Shown: positions 1-6,793 of the stretch, in pieces
How positions within the stretch are numbered: position 1 is the stretch's first letter
Layout of the letters: the number at the start of each line of letters is the position of its first letter
Assembly (NCBI GenBank): GCA_035266685.1
Contig: DATFMX010000130.1
Location: forward strand, 1-37,645
DNA length: 37,645 nucleotides
Direction of reading: 5' to 3'
From: VRUE01 sp035266685
Lineage (GTDB): Bacteria; Actinomycetota; Thermoleophilia; Solirubrobacterales; 70-9
Program-made: the position numbers and the translations under genes
The notes under the pieces: model-generated
What the model was told of the DNA's origin: nothing
Databases searched by the model: none
The model's input: only the letters and a program-made list of their open reading frames with translations

Positions 1-165
1 GTCGACCTGGACCAGCCCGAGCGAGCGCTGCATCTGCCGCTGAGTGCCCTCGCCGCAATCGAACAGCAGCCGTTCGCCCCCCCGCGCGACAAGAACGCTC
101 GCCGTATTGCGCCGCGCCGATGGCACGGCGCCGCCCGTGCCGAGAAAGGCGACCGAGAGATCCAT
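1..165 (-). CDS. rnz: Ribonuclease Z, N-terminal part, cut by window edge
   Basis: Only the first 55 residues are present; the gene runs off the left edge. The protein begins with ATG at 165 and reads MDLSVAFLGTGGAVPS, followed by an RRNTAS stretch and LLFDCGEGTQRQ. This is the amino end of tRNase Z in the metallo-beta-lactamase superfamily; the zinc-binding HxHxDH motif would lie in the missing part. RNase Z is an endonuclease that removes the 3' trailer of tRNA precursors, leaving the discriminator base ready for CCA addition. The gene diverges from a tRNA-Arg gene 28 bases away that encodes no CCA and would need this enzyme. Recognition rests on the N-terminal motifs; another MBL-fold nuclease is possible but less likely. 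Confidence 0.85.
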   Translation of the reverse strand, partial: MDLSVAFLGTGGAVPSARRNTASVLVARGGERLLFDCGEGTQRQMQRSLGLVQVD

Positions 166-193
166 TGCCCGCGAGGATAAGCTGAAGCGGCAA

Positions 194-267
194 GCGCCCG
201 TAGCTCAGCTGGATAGAGCGCCGCCCTCCGGAGGCGGAGGCCGCAGGTTCGAATCCTGCCGGGCGCG
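194..267 (+). tRNA. tRNA-Arg (anticodon CCG)
   Basis: A 74-base cloverleaf folds with no mismatch. The 7-bp acceptor stem is GCGCCCG/CGGGCGC, the D-stem is GCTC/GAGC, and the anticodon stem is CCGCC/GGCGG around loop CTCCGGA. The T-stem is GCAGG/CCTGC around TTCGAAT. The anticodon CCG at 228-230 reads the arginine codon CGG. The discriminator is G267 and no CCA is encoded, so 3' maturation needs RNase Z and CCA-adding enzyme. An open reading frame starts only three bases downstream. Confidence 0.96.
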
Positions 268-270
268 TCG

Positions 271-990
271 ATGTTGAGCGTTCTCACCGAGACCCGGCCG
301 CCGCGGGGGGCGATCGCTGTGGTCTTGGTCGGCCTGGTCGCGACGATCGCGGCGGCTCTGCTGGCGACCGAATCCGCCGGGGGCTCTTCCGTGCAGATCG
401 AATGGGAAAAGGGCGGCGCGATACCGCCGTCGCGTCCCGCCGCGATTCCGGGCGGTGGCTCGATGCGGCTCGGCGACGCCGGCCTGCAGGCGACCGAAGA
501 GAACGTCAACGGCGAATACGTCTACCGGACCAGCGCGGTGCTGACTATCGCCGCCGGCTCGGCCGTCGGCCAGGCGCGGGTGCGCTGCAAGATGCGCGGC
601 GGGCCGCGCTCGGAACTGGGCCGCACGGTCAACAGCCGCGGCGCCTTCCCCCGCTCGAGCGGCGAATACAACCTGACCAAGCAGGACGTTCCCGGCAGCG
701 TCGGCATCAGGCTGCCGATCCGCGGCGCCGAATACGCCTCGCTCGAATTCAAAGACGCCTTCGAAGCGTTCACCGAACTGCCCGGCGTCGTCGTCAGCTG
801 GGCGCCCCATAGGGAGAAATCACAGGAATGGCAGTGGGGCCTGCCGGAAGGGCGCCCGACGAGGCCGCTCGCGCTCGGCTTCGCCGCCTTCTGGCGCGCC
901 ACGGGGCCGCCGCTCGCCCACATCTCCTGCACGCTGGAAAACAACGGCGGCGCCGCGACCGTGCAGACCGGCGGCGACCTGAATCGCTAG
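271..990 (+). CDS. Hypothetical membrane-anchored or secreted protein
   Basis: I do not recognise this 239-residue protein. Residues about 14-33 form one hydrophobic segment (AIAVVLVGLVATIAAALLA), which is a signal anchor or uncleaved signal peptide. The rest looks like an extracytoplasmic beta-rich domain with two cysteines (RCKM and SCTL) that could pair. ATG 271 lies three bases after the mature end of tRNA-Arg, with no room for a ribosome-binding site. The message may come from tRNA read-through, or the true start may be further in. Its stop overlaps the stop of the convergent SRAP gene in a shared CTAG. Confidence 0.6.
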   Translation: MLSVLTETRPPRGAIAVVLVGLVATIAAALLATESAGGSSVQIEWEKGGAIPPSRPAAIPGGGSMRLGDAGLQATEENVNGEYVYRTSAVLTIAAGSAVGQARVRCKMRGGPRSELGRTVNSRGAFPRSSGEYNLTKQDVPGSVGIRLPIRGAEYASLEFKDAFEAFTELPGVVVSWAPHREKSQEWQWGLPEGRPTRPLALGFAAFWRATGPPLAHISCTLENNGGAATVQTGGDLNR

Positions 991-1739
991 GAGCCCGGCG
1001 CGACCAGCAGCTCGGGCCCCTCGATCCCCTTGCCGACCTTGTTCAGCTTCGGGTTCGCGGGCTCACCGCGCATCCGTTCGGCCGGCAGCGGGCCGCAGAT
1101 CGCTATCGCGTCCTCGGCGCTCAGGTCGGGGCGCAGCCAGGCGGCCTCGGCCTCGGCGCTCGGCAGGATCGCCGGCATCCGGTCGTGGACCGGCGCGACG
1201 ACCTCGTTCGGCGTCGTGGTGACGATCGTGCAGCTGTAGAGCCAGCCGTCCGCGGCGCCGCGGTCCTCCTCGTCCTGCCACTCCTTGCGCGTGCAGAGCC
1301 CGGCGAAGGCGAAGAGCTCGCCGCCGTCGACCGTGAAGCGCCAGGGCTGGCGCGGCTGCTTCGGGTCCTCGGCCTTCATCCACTCGTAGAAGCCGTCGGC
1401 GAGGATCAGGCAGCGGTGGCGGAACTTGCCGACCAGCGGCGCGTAGGCGCGACTCGAGTCGAGGTTCTCGGCTTTCGCGTTGATCATCCGGTAGCCGACC
1501 TTGAGGTCCTTCGCCCAGCGCGGCACCAGGCCCCAGCGCATCAGCCGCGCCTCGCGCTCCCCCTGCGCTGCCTCCTCCGGGTCGGGCGAGGAGCGCACCG
1601 TCAGCACCTCCTGGGTCGGCGCGACGTTGAACCGCTCCAGCCCGCCCTTGCTGCGCTCCAGCGAGCGTTCGAGCTCGACCTGGAAGCGGTCGGCTACCGT
1701 CTTCGTGTCCTTCGTCGTGACCGTGAAGCGCCCGCACAT
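987..1739 (-). CDS. SRAP-domain abasic-site-processing protein (YedK/HMCES family)
   Basis: This 250-residue protein is a SOS-response-associated peptidase family member. These proteins bind abasic sites in single-stranded DNA and form a protective thiazolidine crosslink through Cys2. The start is fixed at 1739 because the product must begin Met-Cys-Gly-Arg-Phe, exposing Cys2 after Met removal; a longer reading from 1790 would bury it. Other family hallmarks are FNVAPTQ, the WGLVPRWAK block, NAKAEN, the active-site Glu in ADGFYEW, and the His in PVHDRMP. The start is two bases after the stop of the upstream dehydratase gene, so it looks like the last gene of the rfbF-dehydratase operon. That pairing with sugar genes is not functionally obvious. 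Confidence 0.92.
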   Translation of the reverse strand: MCGRFTVTTKDTKTVADRFQVELERSLERSKGGLERFNVAPTQEVLTVRSSPDPEEAAQGEREARLMRWGLVPRWAKDLKVGYRMINAKAENLDSSRAYAPLVGKFRHRCLILADGFYEWMKAEDPKQPRQPWRFTVDGGELFAFAGLCTRKEWQDEEDRGAADGWLYSCTIVTTTPNEVVAPVHDRMPAILPSAEAEAAWLRPDLSAEDAIAICGPLPAERMRGEPANPKLNKVGKGIEGPELLVAPGS

Positions 1740-1741
1740 GG

Positions 1742-2731
1742 TCAGGCGGCCAGCTTCGCCGGCCGCGCCTCGGAGTGCTCGCGGTACCACTCGAGCGTCC
1801 GCCGCAGGCCGTCCTCGAGCGGCACCTCGGGGCGCCAGCCGGTCAGCTCGCGCAGCTTGCCCGAGTCGACGAACTGGCGGTCGATCTCGCCGTCGGGGTT
1901 GCCGGCGCCCTGGAAGTCGGGCTCGACGCTGCCGCCCGCCGCGGCGGTGATCGCCTCGACCACCTCGCGCACCGAGTGCGGCCGTTCGCCGCCGGCGTTG
2001 AAGGCCTCGCCCGCCGCGCCGCGTTCGAGCGCCGCGGAAATCGCCAGGTAGGCCGAGACGGCGTCATCGACATGCAGGAAGTCGCGCTCCGGGCTGCCGT
2101 CGGAGCGGATGACAGGGGCGCGGCCGTCGAGCACGGCGACGACCGTCTCCGGGATCAGGCGGGAGAAGTTGAGGTCGCCGCCGCCGTAGACGTTGGCGAA
2201 GCGGGTGACCGCCAGCGGCAGGCCGTAGGCGTTGGCGTAGCTGCGCGCGATCGTGTCGGCCGCCGCCTTGCCGGCGTCGTAGATGTTGATCCCGCGCAGC
2301 GGGAAGTCCTCGCGGTAGGGCAGCTCGGGGCTCGATCCGTAGGCCTTGTCCGAGGAGGCGAAGACGACCCGCGCGACCCCGTGCGCCCGGCAGGCCTCGA
2401 AGACGTTCCAGGCGCCCTGCACGTTGACCTCGAAGGTCTCCAGCGGCGATTCCCGCGCCACCCCGACGATCGTCTGCGCGGCGAGGTGGAAGACCGACTC
2501 GGCGCCGGCGACGGCCGCGGCGACCGCCGCGGCGTCGCGCAGATCGCCCTCGACCAGCTCGACCTCGCCGCGGATGCCGAGCAGGTCGAGGCCCGAGAGA
2601 CGCTCGCCGCCGACATCGGCGAGCCGTGGCGCCGGCCGGTCGAGCACCCGCACCTCCTCCCCGCTCGCGAGCAGCGCCCGCGCCAGATGCGAGCCGACGA
2701 ACCCGTGGGCGCCGCTGACCAGCGCCGTCAC
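1742..2731 (-). CDS. NAD-dependent epimerase/dehydratase, probably CDP-glucose 4,6-dehydratase-like
   Basis: This is an extended short-chain dehydrogenase of 329 residues. The Rossmann fingerprint SGAHGFVG is at 6-13, the catalytic-type serine region ASSDKAYG near 125-132, and the Tyr-x-x-x-Lys pair YDAGK at 151-155. Several segments resemble RfbG: AAQTIVGVARESPLETFEVNV, and the later NFSRLIPETV followed by a charged RDFLHVDDA stretch. The upstream neighbour makes CDP-glucose, so the likely reaction is NAD-dependent conversion to CDP-4-keto-6-deoxyglucose. GalE-type epimerase activity cannot be excluded. The start overlaps the stop of rfbF by four bases, consistent with translational coupling. 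Confidence 0.8.
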   Translation of the reverse strand: MTALVSGAHGFVGSHLARALLASGEEVRVLDRPAPRLADVGGERLSGLDLLGIRGEVELVEGDLRDAAAVAAAVAGAESVFHLAAQTIVGVARESPLETFEVNVQGAWNVFEACRAHGVARVVFASSDKAYGSSPELPYREDFPLRGINIYDAGKAAADTIARSYANAYGLPLAVTRFANVYGGGDLNFSRLIPETVVAVLDGRAPVIRSDGSPERDFLHVDDAVSAYLAISAALERGAAGEAFNAGGERPHSVREVVEAITAAAGGSVEPDFQGAGNPDGEIDRQFVDSGKLRELTGWRPEVPLEDGLRRTLEWYREHSEARPAKLAA

Positions 2732-3441
2732 CAGGGGGCCTTCCCGGATTCCCAGAGGTCGTTGAGGGCGACCGCGTCCTTGTAGGTGTCCATGCAGTCC
2801 CAGAATCCCTCGTGCCGGTGGGCGGAGAGCTGGCCGTCCGCAGCGAGCCGAGTCAGCGGCTCGCGCTCCAGCACGCTGTCGGGACCAAGGTAGCCAAGCG
2901 CCGCCGGCTCGAGAACGAAGAAGCCGCCGTTGATCCAGTGCTCGCTGCGCGGCTTCTCGACAAACCCGTCAACCGCATCGTCCTCGCCCAGTTCGGCGAC
3001 ACCCCACTGAAGATCGGGACGCACGACCGTCATCGTGGCCAAGCGACCACGCTCGGCGTGGAAGTCCAGTAGCTCGCCGAGGTTCACATCGGCGACGCCG
3101 TCGGCGTAGGTCGCACAGAACGTGCCGCCGTCCAAGCGATCGGCGAGCGCCGCGATTCGCCCACCGGTCGGCGTGTCCACGCCCGTGTCCACGCACTCGA
3201 CGGAGATGTCCCCCGACCAGGCCGCCCCCTGCACGAATTCTTCGATCGCTTCACCGAGATATCCCGTCGCGAGCAGAAACCGTTCAAATCCCTGGGCCAG
3301 GTAAATCCCGATCACATGCCAGAGGATGGGCTTCCCGCCGATCTCAACGAGCGCCTTCGGCACAGTCTCCGTGCGCTCGCGCAACCGCGTGCCGCGCCCT
3401 CCGCAGAGAATGACGACCGGCGGTTTCAGCGCATCCGACAT
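2728..3441 (-). CDS. rfbF: Glucose-1-phosphate cytidylyltransferase (RfbF-type nucleotidyltransferase)
   Basis: The 237-residue protein would transfer CMP from CTP to glucose-1-phosphate, giving CDP-glucose for deoxysugar synthesis. The nucleotide-binding signature LCGGRGTRLRE is at 12-22, with a conserved lysine in VPKALVEIGGKPILWH. The C-terminus GFWDCMDT...LWESGKAPW is typical of RfbF. ATG 3441 is preferred over GTG 3450, which adds only three residues. The start codon lies inside a 14-bp inverted repeat. The downstream dehydratase gene overlaps this one, so the pair should make CDP-4-keto-6-deoxyglucose. Confidence 0.88.
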   Translation of the reverse strand: MSDALKPPVVILCGGRGTRLRERTETVPKALVEIGGKPILWHVIGIYLAQGFERFLLATGYLGEAIEEFVQGAAWSGDISVECVDTGVDTPTGGRIAALADRLDGGTFCATYADGVADVNLGELLDFHAERGRLATMTVVRPDLQWGVAELGEDDAVDGFVEKPRSEHWINGGFFVLEPAALGYLGPDSVLEREPLTRLAADGQLSAHRHEGFWDCMDTYKDAVALNDLWESGKAPW

Positions 3442-3472
3442 TGACCCCACCCCACTGTGGTCAATATCGGAT
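3433..3472 (-). repeat. Inverted repeat spanning the rfbF start codon
   Basis: ATCCGACATTGACC at 3433-3446 faces GGTCAATATCGGAT at 3459-3472. The arms match at 13 of 14 positions around a 12-base spacer. In the minus-strand message the start codon ATG (3441-3439) lies inside the 3' arm, so the hairpin would occlude initiation. It could equally be a DNA operator for a dimeric repressor. Confidence 0.7.
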
Positions 3473-3479
3473 ACGCGGC

Positions 3480-3752
3480 TCAGCCACCCGCCACCGCGGG
3501 CAAAATGGTTACCTCGTCGCCCTCTGAGATCGCCGTGTCGAGGCCCTGCTGGAAGCGGATGTCCTCGCCGCTGACGTAGACGTTGACGAAGCGGCGCAGG
3601 TCGCCGTCCTGGGTGATCCGCTCGCGCAGGTCGCCGTGGGCGTCGAAGACGGCGTCGAGCACCTCGCCGACGGTCGCGCCGGCAACCTCCACCTCGGCGT
3701 CGCCGCCGGTCGCGGCGCGCAGCTGGGTCGGGATCTTCACGGTGACGGGCAT
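3480..3752 (-). CDS. CysO/MoaD/ThiS-like sulfur carrier protein
   Basis: This 90-residue ubiquitin-fold protein ends exactly in ILPAVAGG. Its C-terminal Gly-Gly would be adenylated and thiocarboxylated by a MoeZ-type enzyme to carry sulfide. The sequence RRFVNVYVSGEDIRFQQGL and the AGG tail closely resemble Mycobacterium CysO, which delivers sulfur for cysteine. Here the partner is not a cysteine synthase but the upstream threonine-synthase-like gene. The two genes share one base (TGATG), so they are translationally coupled and both lie under the SAM riboswitch. By analogy with the Streptomyces MetO protein, it may donate sulfur for homocysteine. No activating enzyme or JAMM protease gene is in this window. 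Confidence 0.9.
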   Translation of the reverse strand: MPVTVKIPTQLRAATGGDAEVEVAGATVGEVLDAVFDAHGDLRERITQDGDLRRFVNVYVSGEDIRFQQGLDTAISEGDEVTILPAVAGG

Positions 3753-4987
3753 CAGGCTGCTACCTCCTGCGGCTCGAACTCGGACTCGAAGCTCTCCAGA
3801 TCGGGATCGATCTCGTGCATGTGGAAACTATCGCGCGCCGCGTCGAGCGTCTTCAGACCCTCGCCGGTGATGTAGACGACGACCCGCTCGCCGTCGGCGA
3901 TCGCCCCGCGCTCGGCCAGCTTGGCGAGCACGCCGACGGTCACCCCGCCCGCGGTCTCGGTGAAGATCCCGGTCGTCTCCGCGAGCAGGCGGATGCCGGC
4001 GCGGATCTCGTCGTCGTCGACCGAGTCGATGGCGCCGCCGCTGCGGCGCGCCTGCTCCAGCGCGTAGGGCCCGTCGGCCGGGTCGCCGATCGCCAGGCTC
4101 TTGGCGATCGTCTCCGGCTTCTGCGGCTTGCAGACGTCCCAGCCCTCGGCGAAGGCGGTGGCGACCGGGCTGCAGCCGACCGCCTGGGCGCCGTTGAAGA
4201 CCGGCTGATCGCCGGAGATCAGGCCGAGGTCGGTCCACTCCTCGAAGCCGCGTGCGACCTTGGTGAACAGCGAACCCGAGGCGATCGGGCAGACGACCCG
4301 GTCGGGCAGCTCCCAGCCGAGCTGCTCGGCGGTCTCGTAGGCGAGCGTCTTCGAGCCCTCGGCGTAGTAGGGGCGCAGGTTGACGTTGACGAAGGCCCAC
4401 GGCCGCGTTTCGGCGAGCTCGGTGCAGAGCCGGTTGACCGCGTCGTAGTTGCCGCGCACGCCGACCAGGTTGGTGCCGTAGATGCCGGTCGCGAGCAGCT
4501 TCTGCTCCTCCAGGTTGGCCGGGACGAGCACGTAGGACTCGAGCCCGGCGGCGGCGGCGTGGGCGGCGACGGCGTTGGCGAGGTTGCCGGTCGAGGCGCA
4601 GGCGACCGTCTCGAAGCCGAGCTCGCGCGCCTTCGCCACGGCGACCGCGACGACCCGGTCCTTGAACGAGTGGGTCGGGTTGGCGGCGTCGTTCTTGATC
4701 CAGAGCTCGGCGTCGAGTCCGAGCCGCTCGGCGAGCCGGTCGGCCTTGACCAGCGGCGTCAGGCCGGGCTCGAGCGGGTCGCGCGGCGGTCCGGTGAAGG
4801 GCAGGAAATCGACGTAGCGCCAGATCCCCTGCGAGCCGGCCTGGATGCGGCGCTTGACCTCGGCGGCGTCGAGGCCGGAGAAGTCATAGGCGACTTCGAG
4901 CGGGCCGAAGCAGCGCTCGCAGGCGAAGTTGGCGCCCAGTTCGTAGGTCTCCCCGCACTCCTTGCACTTCAAGTTCTCTACTGACAT
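3752..4987 (-). CDS. thrC: Threonine-synthase-family PLP enzyme; probably a MetM-type homocysteine synthase
   Basis: The protein has 411 residues. The N-terminus has two CxxC pairs (residues 8-11 and 23-26), a zinc-ribbon-like knuckle. A fold-type II PLP enzyme follows, with the PLP lysine in THSFKDR (Lys109), a substrate loop ASTGN at 131-135, and a glycine-rich phosphate cup near PIASGSL. Homology alone says threonine synthase, which acts on O-phosphohomoserine. The context argues otherwise: a SAM-I riboswitch precedes it and a CysO-like sulfur carrier follows with a one-base overlap. I infer that it may replace the phosphate with carrier-bound sulfide to give homocysteine. From memory, a threonine synthase homologue doing this was described in Streptomyces as MetM with carrier MetO. 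True threonine synthesis remains possible. Confidence 0.85.
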   Translation of the reverse strand: MSVENLKCKECGETYELGANFACERCFGPLEVAYDFSGLDAAEVKRRIQAGSQGIWRYVDFLPFTGPPRDPLEPGLTPLVKADRLAERLGLDAELWIKNDAANPTHSFKDRVVAVAVAKARELGFETVACASTGNLANAVAAHAAAAGLESYVLVPANLEEQKLLATGIYGTNLVGVRGNYDAVNRLCTELAETRPWAFVNVNLRPYYAEGSKTLAYETAEQLGWELPDRVVCPIASGSLFTKVARGFEEWTDLGLISGDQPVFNGAQAVGCSPVATAFAEGWDVCKPQKPETIAKSLAIGDPADGPYALEQARRSGGAIDSVDDDEIRAGIRLLAETTGIFTETAGGVTVGVLAKLAERGAIADGERVVVYITGEGLKTLDAARDSFHMHEIDPDLESFESEFEPQEVAA

Positions 4988-5010
4988 CCGATCTCACTTC
5001 TCCTTTGCCT

Positions 5011-5040
5011 AAAAGAAAACCTCCGCCTGTGGGGCAGAGG
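5011..5040 (-). terminator. Riboswitch-controlled intrinsic terminator
   Basis: In the minus-strand transcript CCTCTGCC pairs with GGCGGAGG (8 bp, one U-G wobble) around loop CCACA. A U-rich tract read from 5019-5011 (TTTTCTTTT) follows. It sits between the SAM aptamer and the start codon at 4987, so it is the off-state of the riboswitch. CCCCACA, reaching from the 5' arm into the loop, is complementary to TGTGGGG overlapping the 3' strand of aptamer P1 (5062-5056), giving an alternative antiterminator pairing. Confidence 0.9.
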
Positions 5041-5058
5041 TCCGATCGGACGCCTCCC

Positions 5059-5168
5059 CACATCTTCCAGATCCAAAGACCTGCTGGAGTTGGCACCTCT
5101 CCCGGACCAATGGTCCGGGGCGGTTGCCGGGGCTTCTGCGGGCCAGTCCCTCCACCCCTCTAGATGTG
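5059..5168 (-). promoter_or_regulatory. SAM-I (S-box) riboswitch aptamer
   Basis: The 110-base leader matches the S-box consensus. P1 is CACATCT (5168-5162) with AGATGTG (5065-5059). The core contains GGTGGAGGGACTGGCCC (5156-5140), GAAGCCCCGGCAACC (5136-5122), a P3 hairpin CCGGACCA/TGGTCCGG, and GGTGCCAACTCC (5097-5086), followed by a CAG...CTG P4 hairpin. SAM binding stabilises P1, freeing the downstream terminator and switching off the threonine-synthase-like gene and the sulfur carrier. S-boxes normally govern methionine, cysteine or SAM genes, which is the main clue to what these two genes do. Confidence 0.96.
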
Positions 5169-5240
5169 GCGCTTATGTGCCAGGAACCTTACCAGGGGCG
5201 ATCCCGTGCAGGGCGAAAGCGCGCTTGCGTTTAACCTTCC

Positions 5241-5253
5241 GTTCACCGTGAAC
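5241..5253. promoter_or_regulatory. Perfect 13-bp palindrome in divergent intergenic region
   Basis: GTTCACCGTGAAC is a 6+1+6 palindrome midway between the corA start and the riboswitch. It is a candidate operator for a dimeric regulator of either gene. It is not a LexA box, since the half-sites are in the opposite order (GTTC...GAAC). Confidence 0.35.
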
Positions 5254-5284
5254 GCCAAGCACGCCGAGACGATGGGCCCGAACG

Positions 5285-6292
5285 ATGCCGAACCTTCCGA
5301 AACCACGGCTAAGACGGGCTGCCCGGCGCGACCCCCTCGCGGGCGCGGCGAGCGCGCCTGAGCCGCAGGCGCCGAACGTCGAGCAGATCGACTCCTCCGG
5401 CCTGCGCTGGGTCAACATCGAGCACCCCGGGGCGCCCGAGCGCGTCTGGCTGGAAGAGCACTTCGACTTCCACGCGCTCGACCTCGAGGATGTGCTCTCG
5501 CGCAACCAGCGGCCGAAGATCGACGTCTACGACGACTACCTGTTCATCGTCCTCCACTTCCCGATCTTCGACCCGGCGGCCGGCCGGCTCGGCGCCGGCG
5601 AGCTCGACCTCTTCGTCGGGCCCGGCTACGTGGTGACGATCCCCAACCAGCCGCTGCAGCCGGTCGAGTACCTGTTCGAGCGCTGCCGGGCGAAGGAGGA
5701 GCTGCGCGAGCAGCTCTTCTCGCGCGGCTCCGGCTACCTGCTCTACCGCCTGGTCGACGACAGCTTCGACTACTGCTTCCCGATGCTGCGCAAGATCGGC
5801 AACAAGCTCGACGCGCTCGAGGACGGCATCTTCGAGGGCCGCTCGGAGGAGGTCGTGCGCGACATCTCCAACGTCAAGCAGGAGATCATCAACTTCCGCA
5901 AGGTGATCCGCCCGCAGCGGCCGGTGCTGCGCGACCTGGAGAAGGTCAAGCAGCGCTACCTGGCGACCGACCTCAACCTGGAGATCTACTTCGACGACAT
6001 CGTCGACGCCCACGAGCGGATCTGGGACATGCTGGAGAACTACAAGGAGGTGGTCGAGGCGCTGGCCGAGACCAACGAGTCGGTGATCTCCCACCGGGTC
6101 AACGACATCCTCCGCGTGCTCACCTCGATCAGCGTCATCGTCCTGCCGCTGACCCTGCTGGCCAGCCTCTGGGGCGTCAACGTCGGCGTGCCCGGCGAAC
6201 ACGACCAGACCGGCTTCTGGATCCTGCTCGGCGGCATGCTCGCGATCCTCGTCGGCCTGGTCGCCTACTTCCGCCGTCGCGGCTGGCTGTAG
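5285..6292 (+). CDS. corA: CorA-family magnesium/divalent cation transporter
   Basis: This 335-residue membrane protein has the CorA layout: a soluble N-terminal domain (about 1-270, mixed fold then long helices rich in charged residues) and two C-terminal transmembrane helices. They span about 275-298 (LTSISVIVLPLTLLASLWG) and 307-328, with a short positive tail RRRGWL. The usual Gly-Met-Asn selectivity motif after the first helix reads Gly-Val-Asn (SLWGVNVG). The protein probably forms a pentameric channel; ion preference is uncertain because of this change. It is the first gene of a tight plus-strand operon, with the HIT gene 12 bases downstream. It diverges from the SAM-riboswitch operon. 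Confidence 0.88.
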   Translation: MPNLPKPRLRRAARRDPLAGAASAPEPQAPNVEQIDSSGLRWVNIEHPGAPERVWLEEHFDFHALDLEDVLSRNQRPKIDVYDDYLFIVLHFPIFDPAAGRLGAGELDLFVGPGYVVTIPNQPLQPVEYLFERCRAKEELREQLFSRGSGYLLYRLVDDSFDYCFPMLRKIGNKLDALEDGIFEGRSEEVVRDISNVKQEIINFRKVIRPQRPVLRDLEKVKQRYLATDLNLEIYFDDIVDAHERIWDMLENYKEVVEALAETNESVISHRVNDILRVLTSISVIVLPLTLLASLWGVNVGVPGEHDQTGFWILLGGMLAILVGLVAYFRRRGWL

Positions 6293-6304
6293 CCTGCGGC
6301 ACCT

Positions 6305-6793
6305 GTGGCCAACTTTCGGATCTGGGCGCCCTGGCGCCTCGCCTACGTGAAGGACGCGTCAAAGGACAACGAGGAGGAGTGCATCTTCTGCGCCAAGCCG
6401 GCGGAGGACGATGACGAGGCGAGCCTGATCGTCCACCGCGGCGAGCGCAGCTTCGTGATCCTCAACCTCTTCCCCTACACCAACGGGCACCTGATGGTGG
6501 CGCCCTACGAGCACATCGGCCGCATCCAGGACCTGCCCGCCGAGACGGTGGCCGAGATGATGGCGCTGGCCCAGCGGGCGATGAGCCGGCTCGAAGACGT
6601 CTATGACCCGCACGGCTACAACGTCGGCTTCAACCAGGGCCGCGTCGCCGGCGCCGGGGTCGAGCACCACATCCACCTGCATGTCGTGCCCCGCTGGGGC
6701 GGCGACACGAACTTCATGCCGGTGATCGCCGACACGAAAGTGATGCCGCAGACGCTCGAGCAGAGCTACGCGGCGCTGAAAGGAGCGTTTTGA
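6305..6793 (+). CDS. HIT-family hydrolase/phosphorylase (Ap4A phosphorylase-like)
   Basis: The 162-residue protein carries the histidine triad HIHLHVVPRW (His122, His124, His126) and a zinc-type CIFC at 26-29. The N-terminus NFRIWAPWRLAYV and the CIFC knuckle resemble the mycobacterial diadenosine tetraphosphate phosphorylase Rv2613c, which cleaves Ap4A with phosphate. General nucleotide hydrolase activity is the safe call. The start is GTG 6305, since it directly precedes the conserved N-terminus. Its TGA stop overlaps the TTG start of the next gene. Confidence 0.87.
   Translation: MANFRIWAPWRLAYVKDASKDNEEECIFCAKPAEDDDEASLIVHRGERSFVILNLFPYTNGHLMVAPYEHIGRIQDLPAETVAEMMALAQRAMSRLEDVYDPHGYNVGFNQGRVAGAGVEHHIHLHVVPRWGGDTNFMPVIADTKVMPQTLEQSYAALKGAF

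Noticed and set aside
44..277. Plus-strand frame across the tRNA-Arg gene
   Set aside because: It runs antisense to the RNase Z N-terminus and through the tRNA, so it cannot be a real gene.
3752..4987. Calling the gene cysteine synthase CysM because of the CysO-like neighbour
   Set aside because: The length, the N-terminal CxxC pairs and the THSFKDR/ASTGN motifs are of the threonine synthase family, not of the shorter O-acetyl- or O-phosphoserine sulfhydrylases.
5241..5253. GTTCACCGTGAAC as an SOS (LexA) box
   Set aside because: LexA sites have GAAC on the left and GTTC on the right; here the order is reversed.
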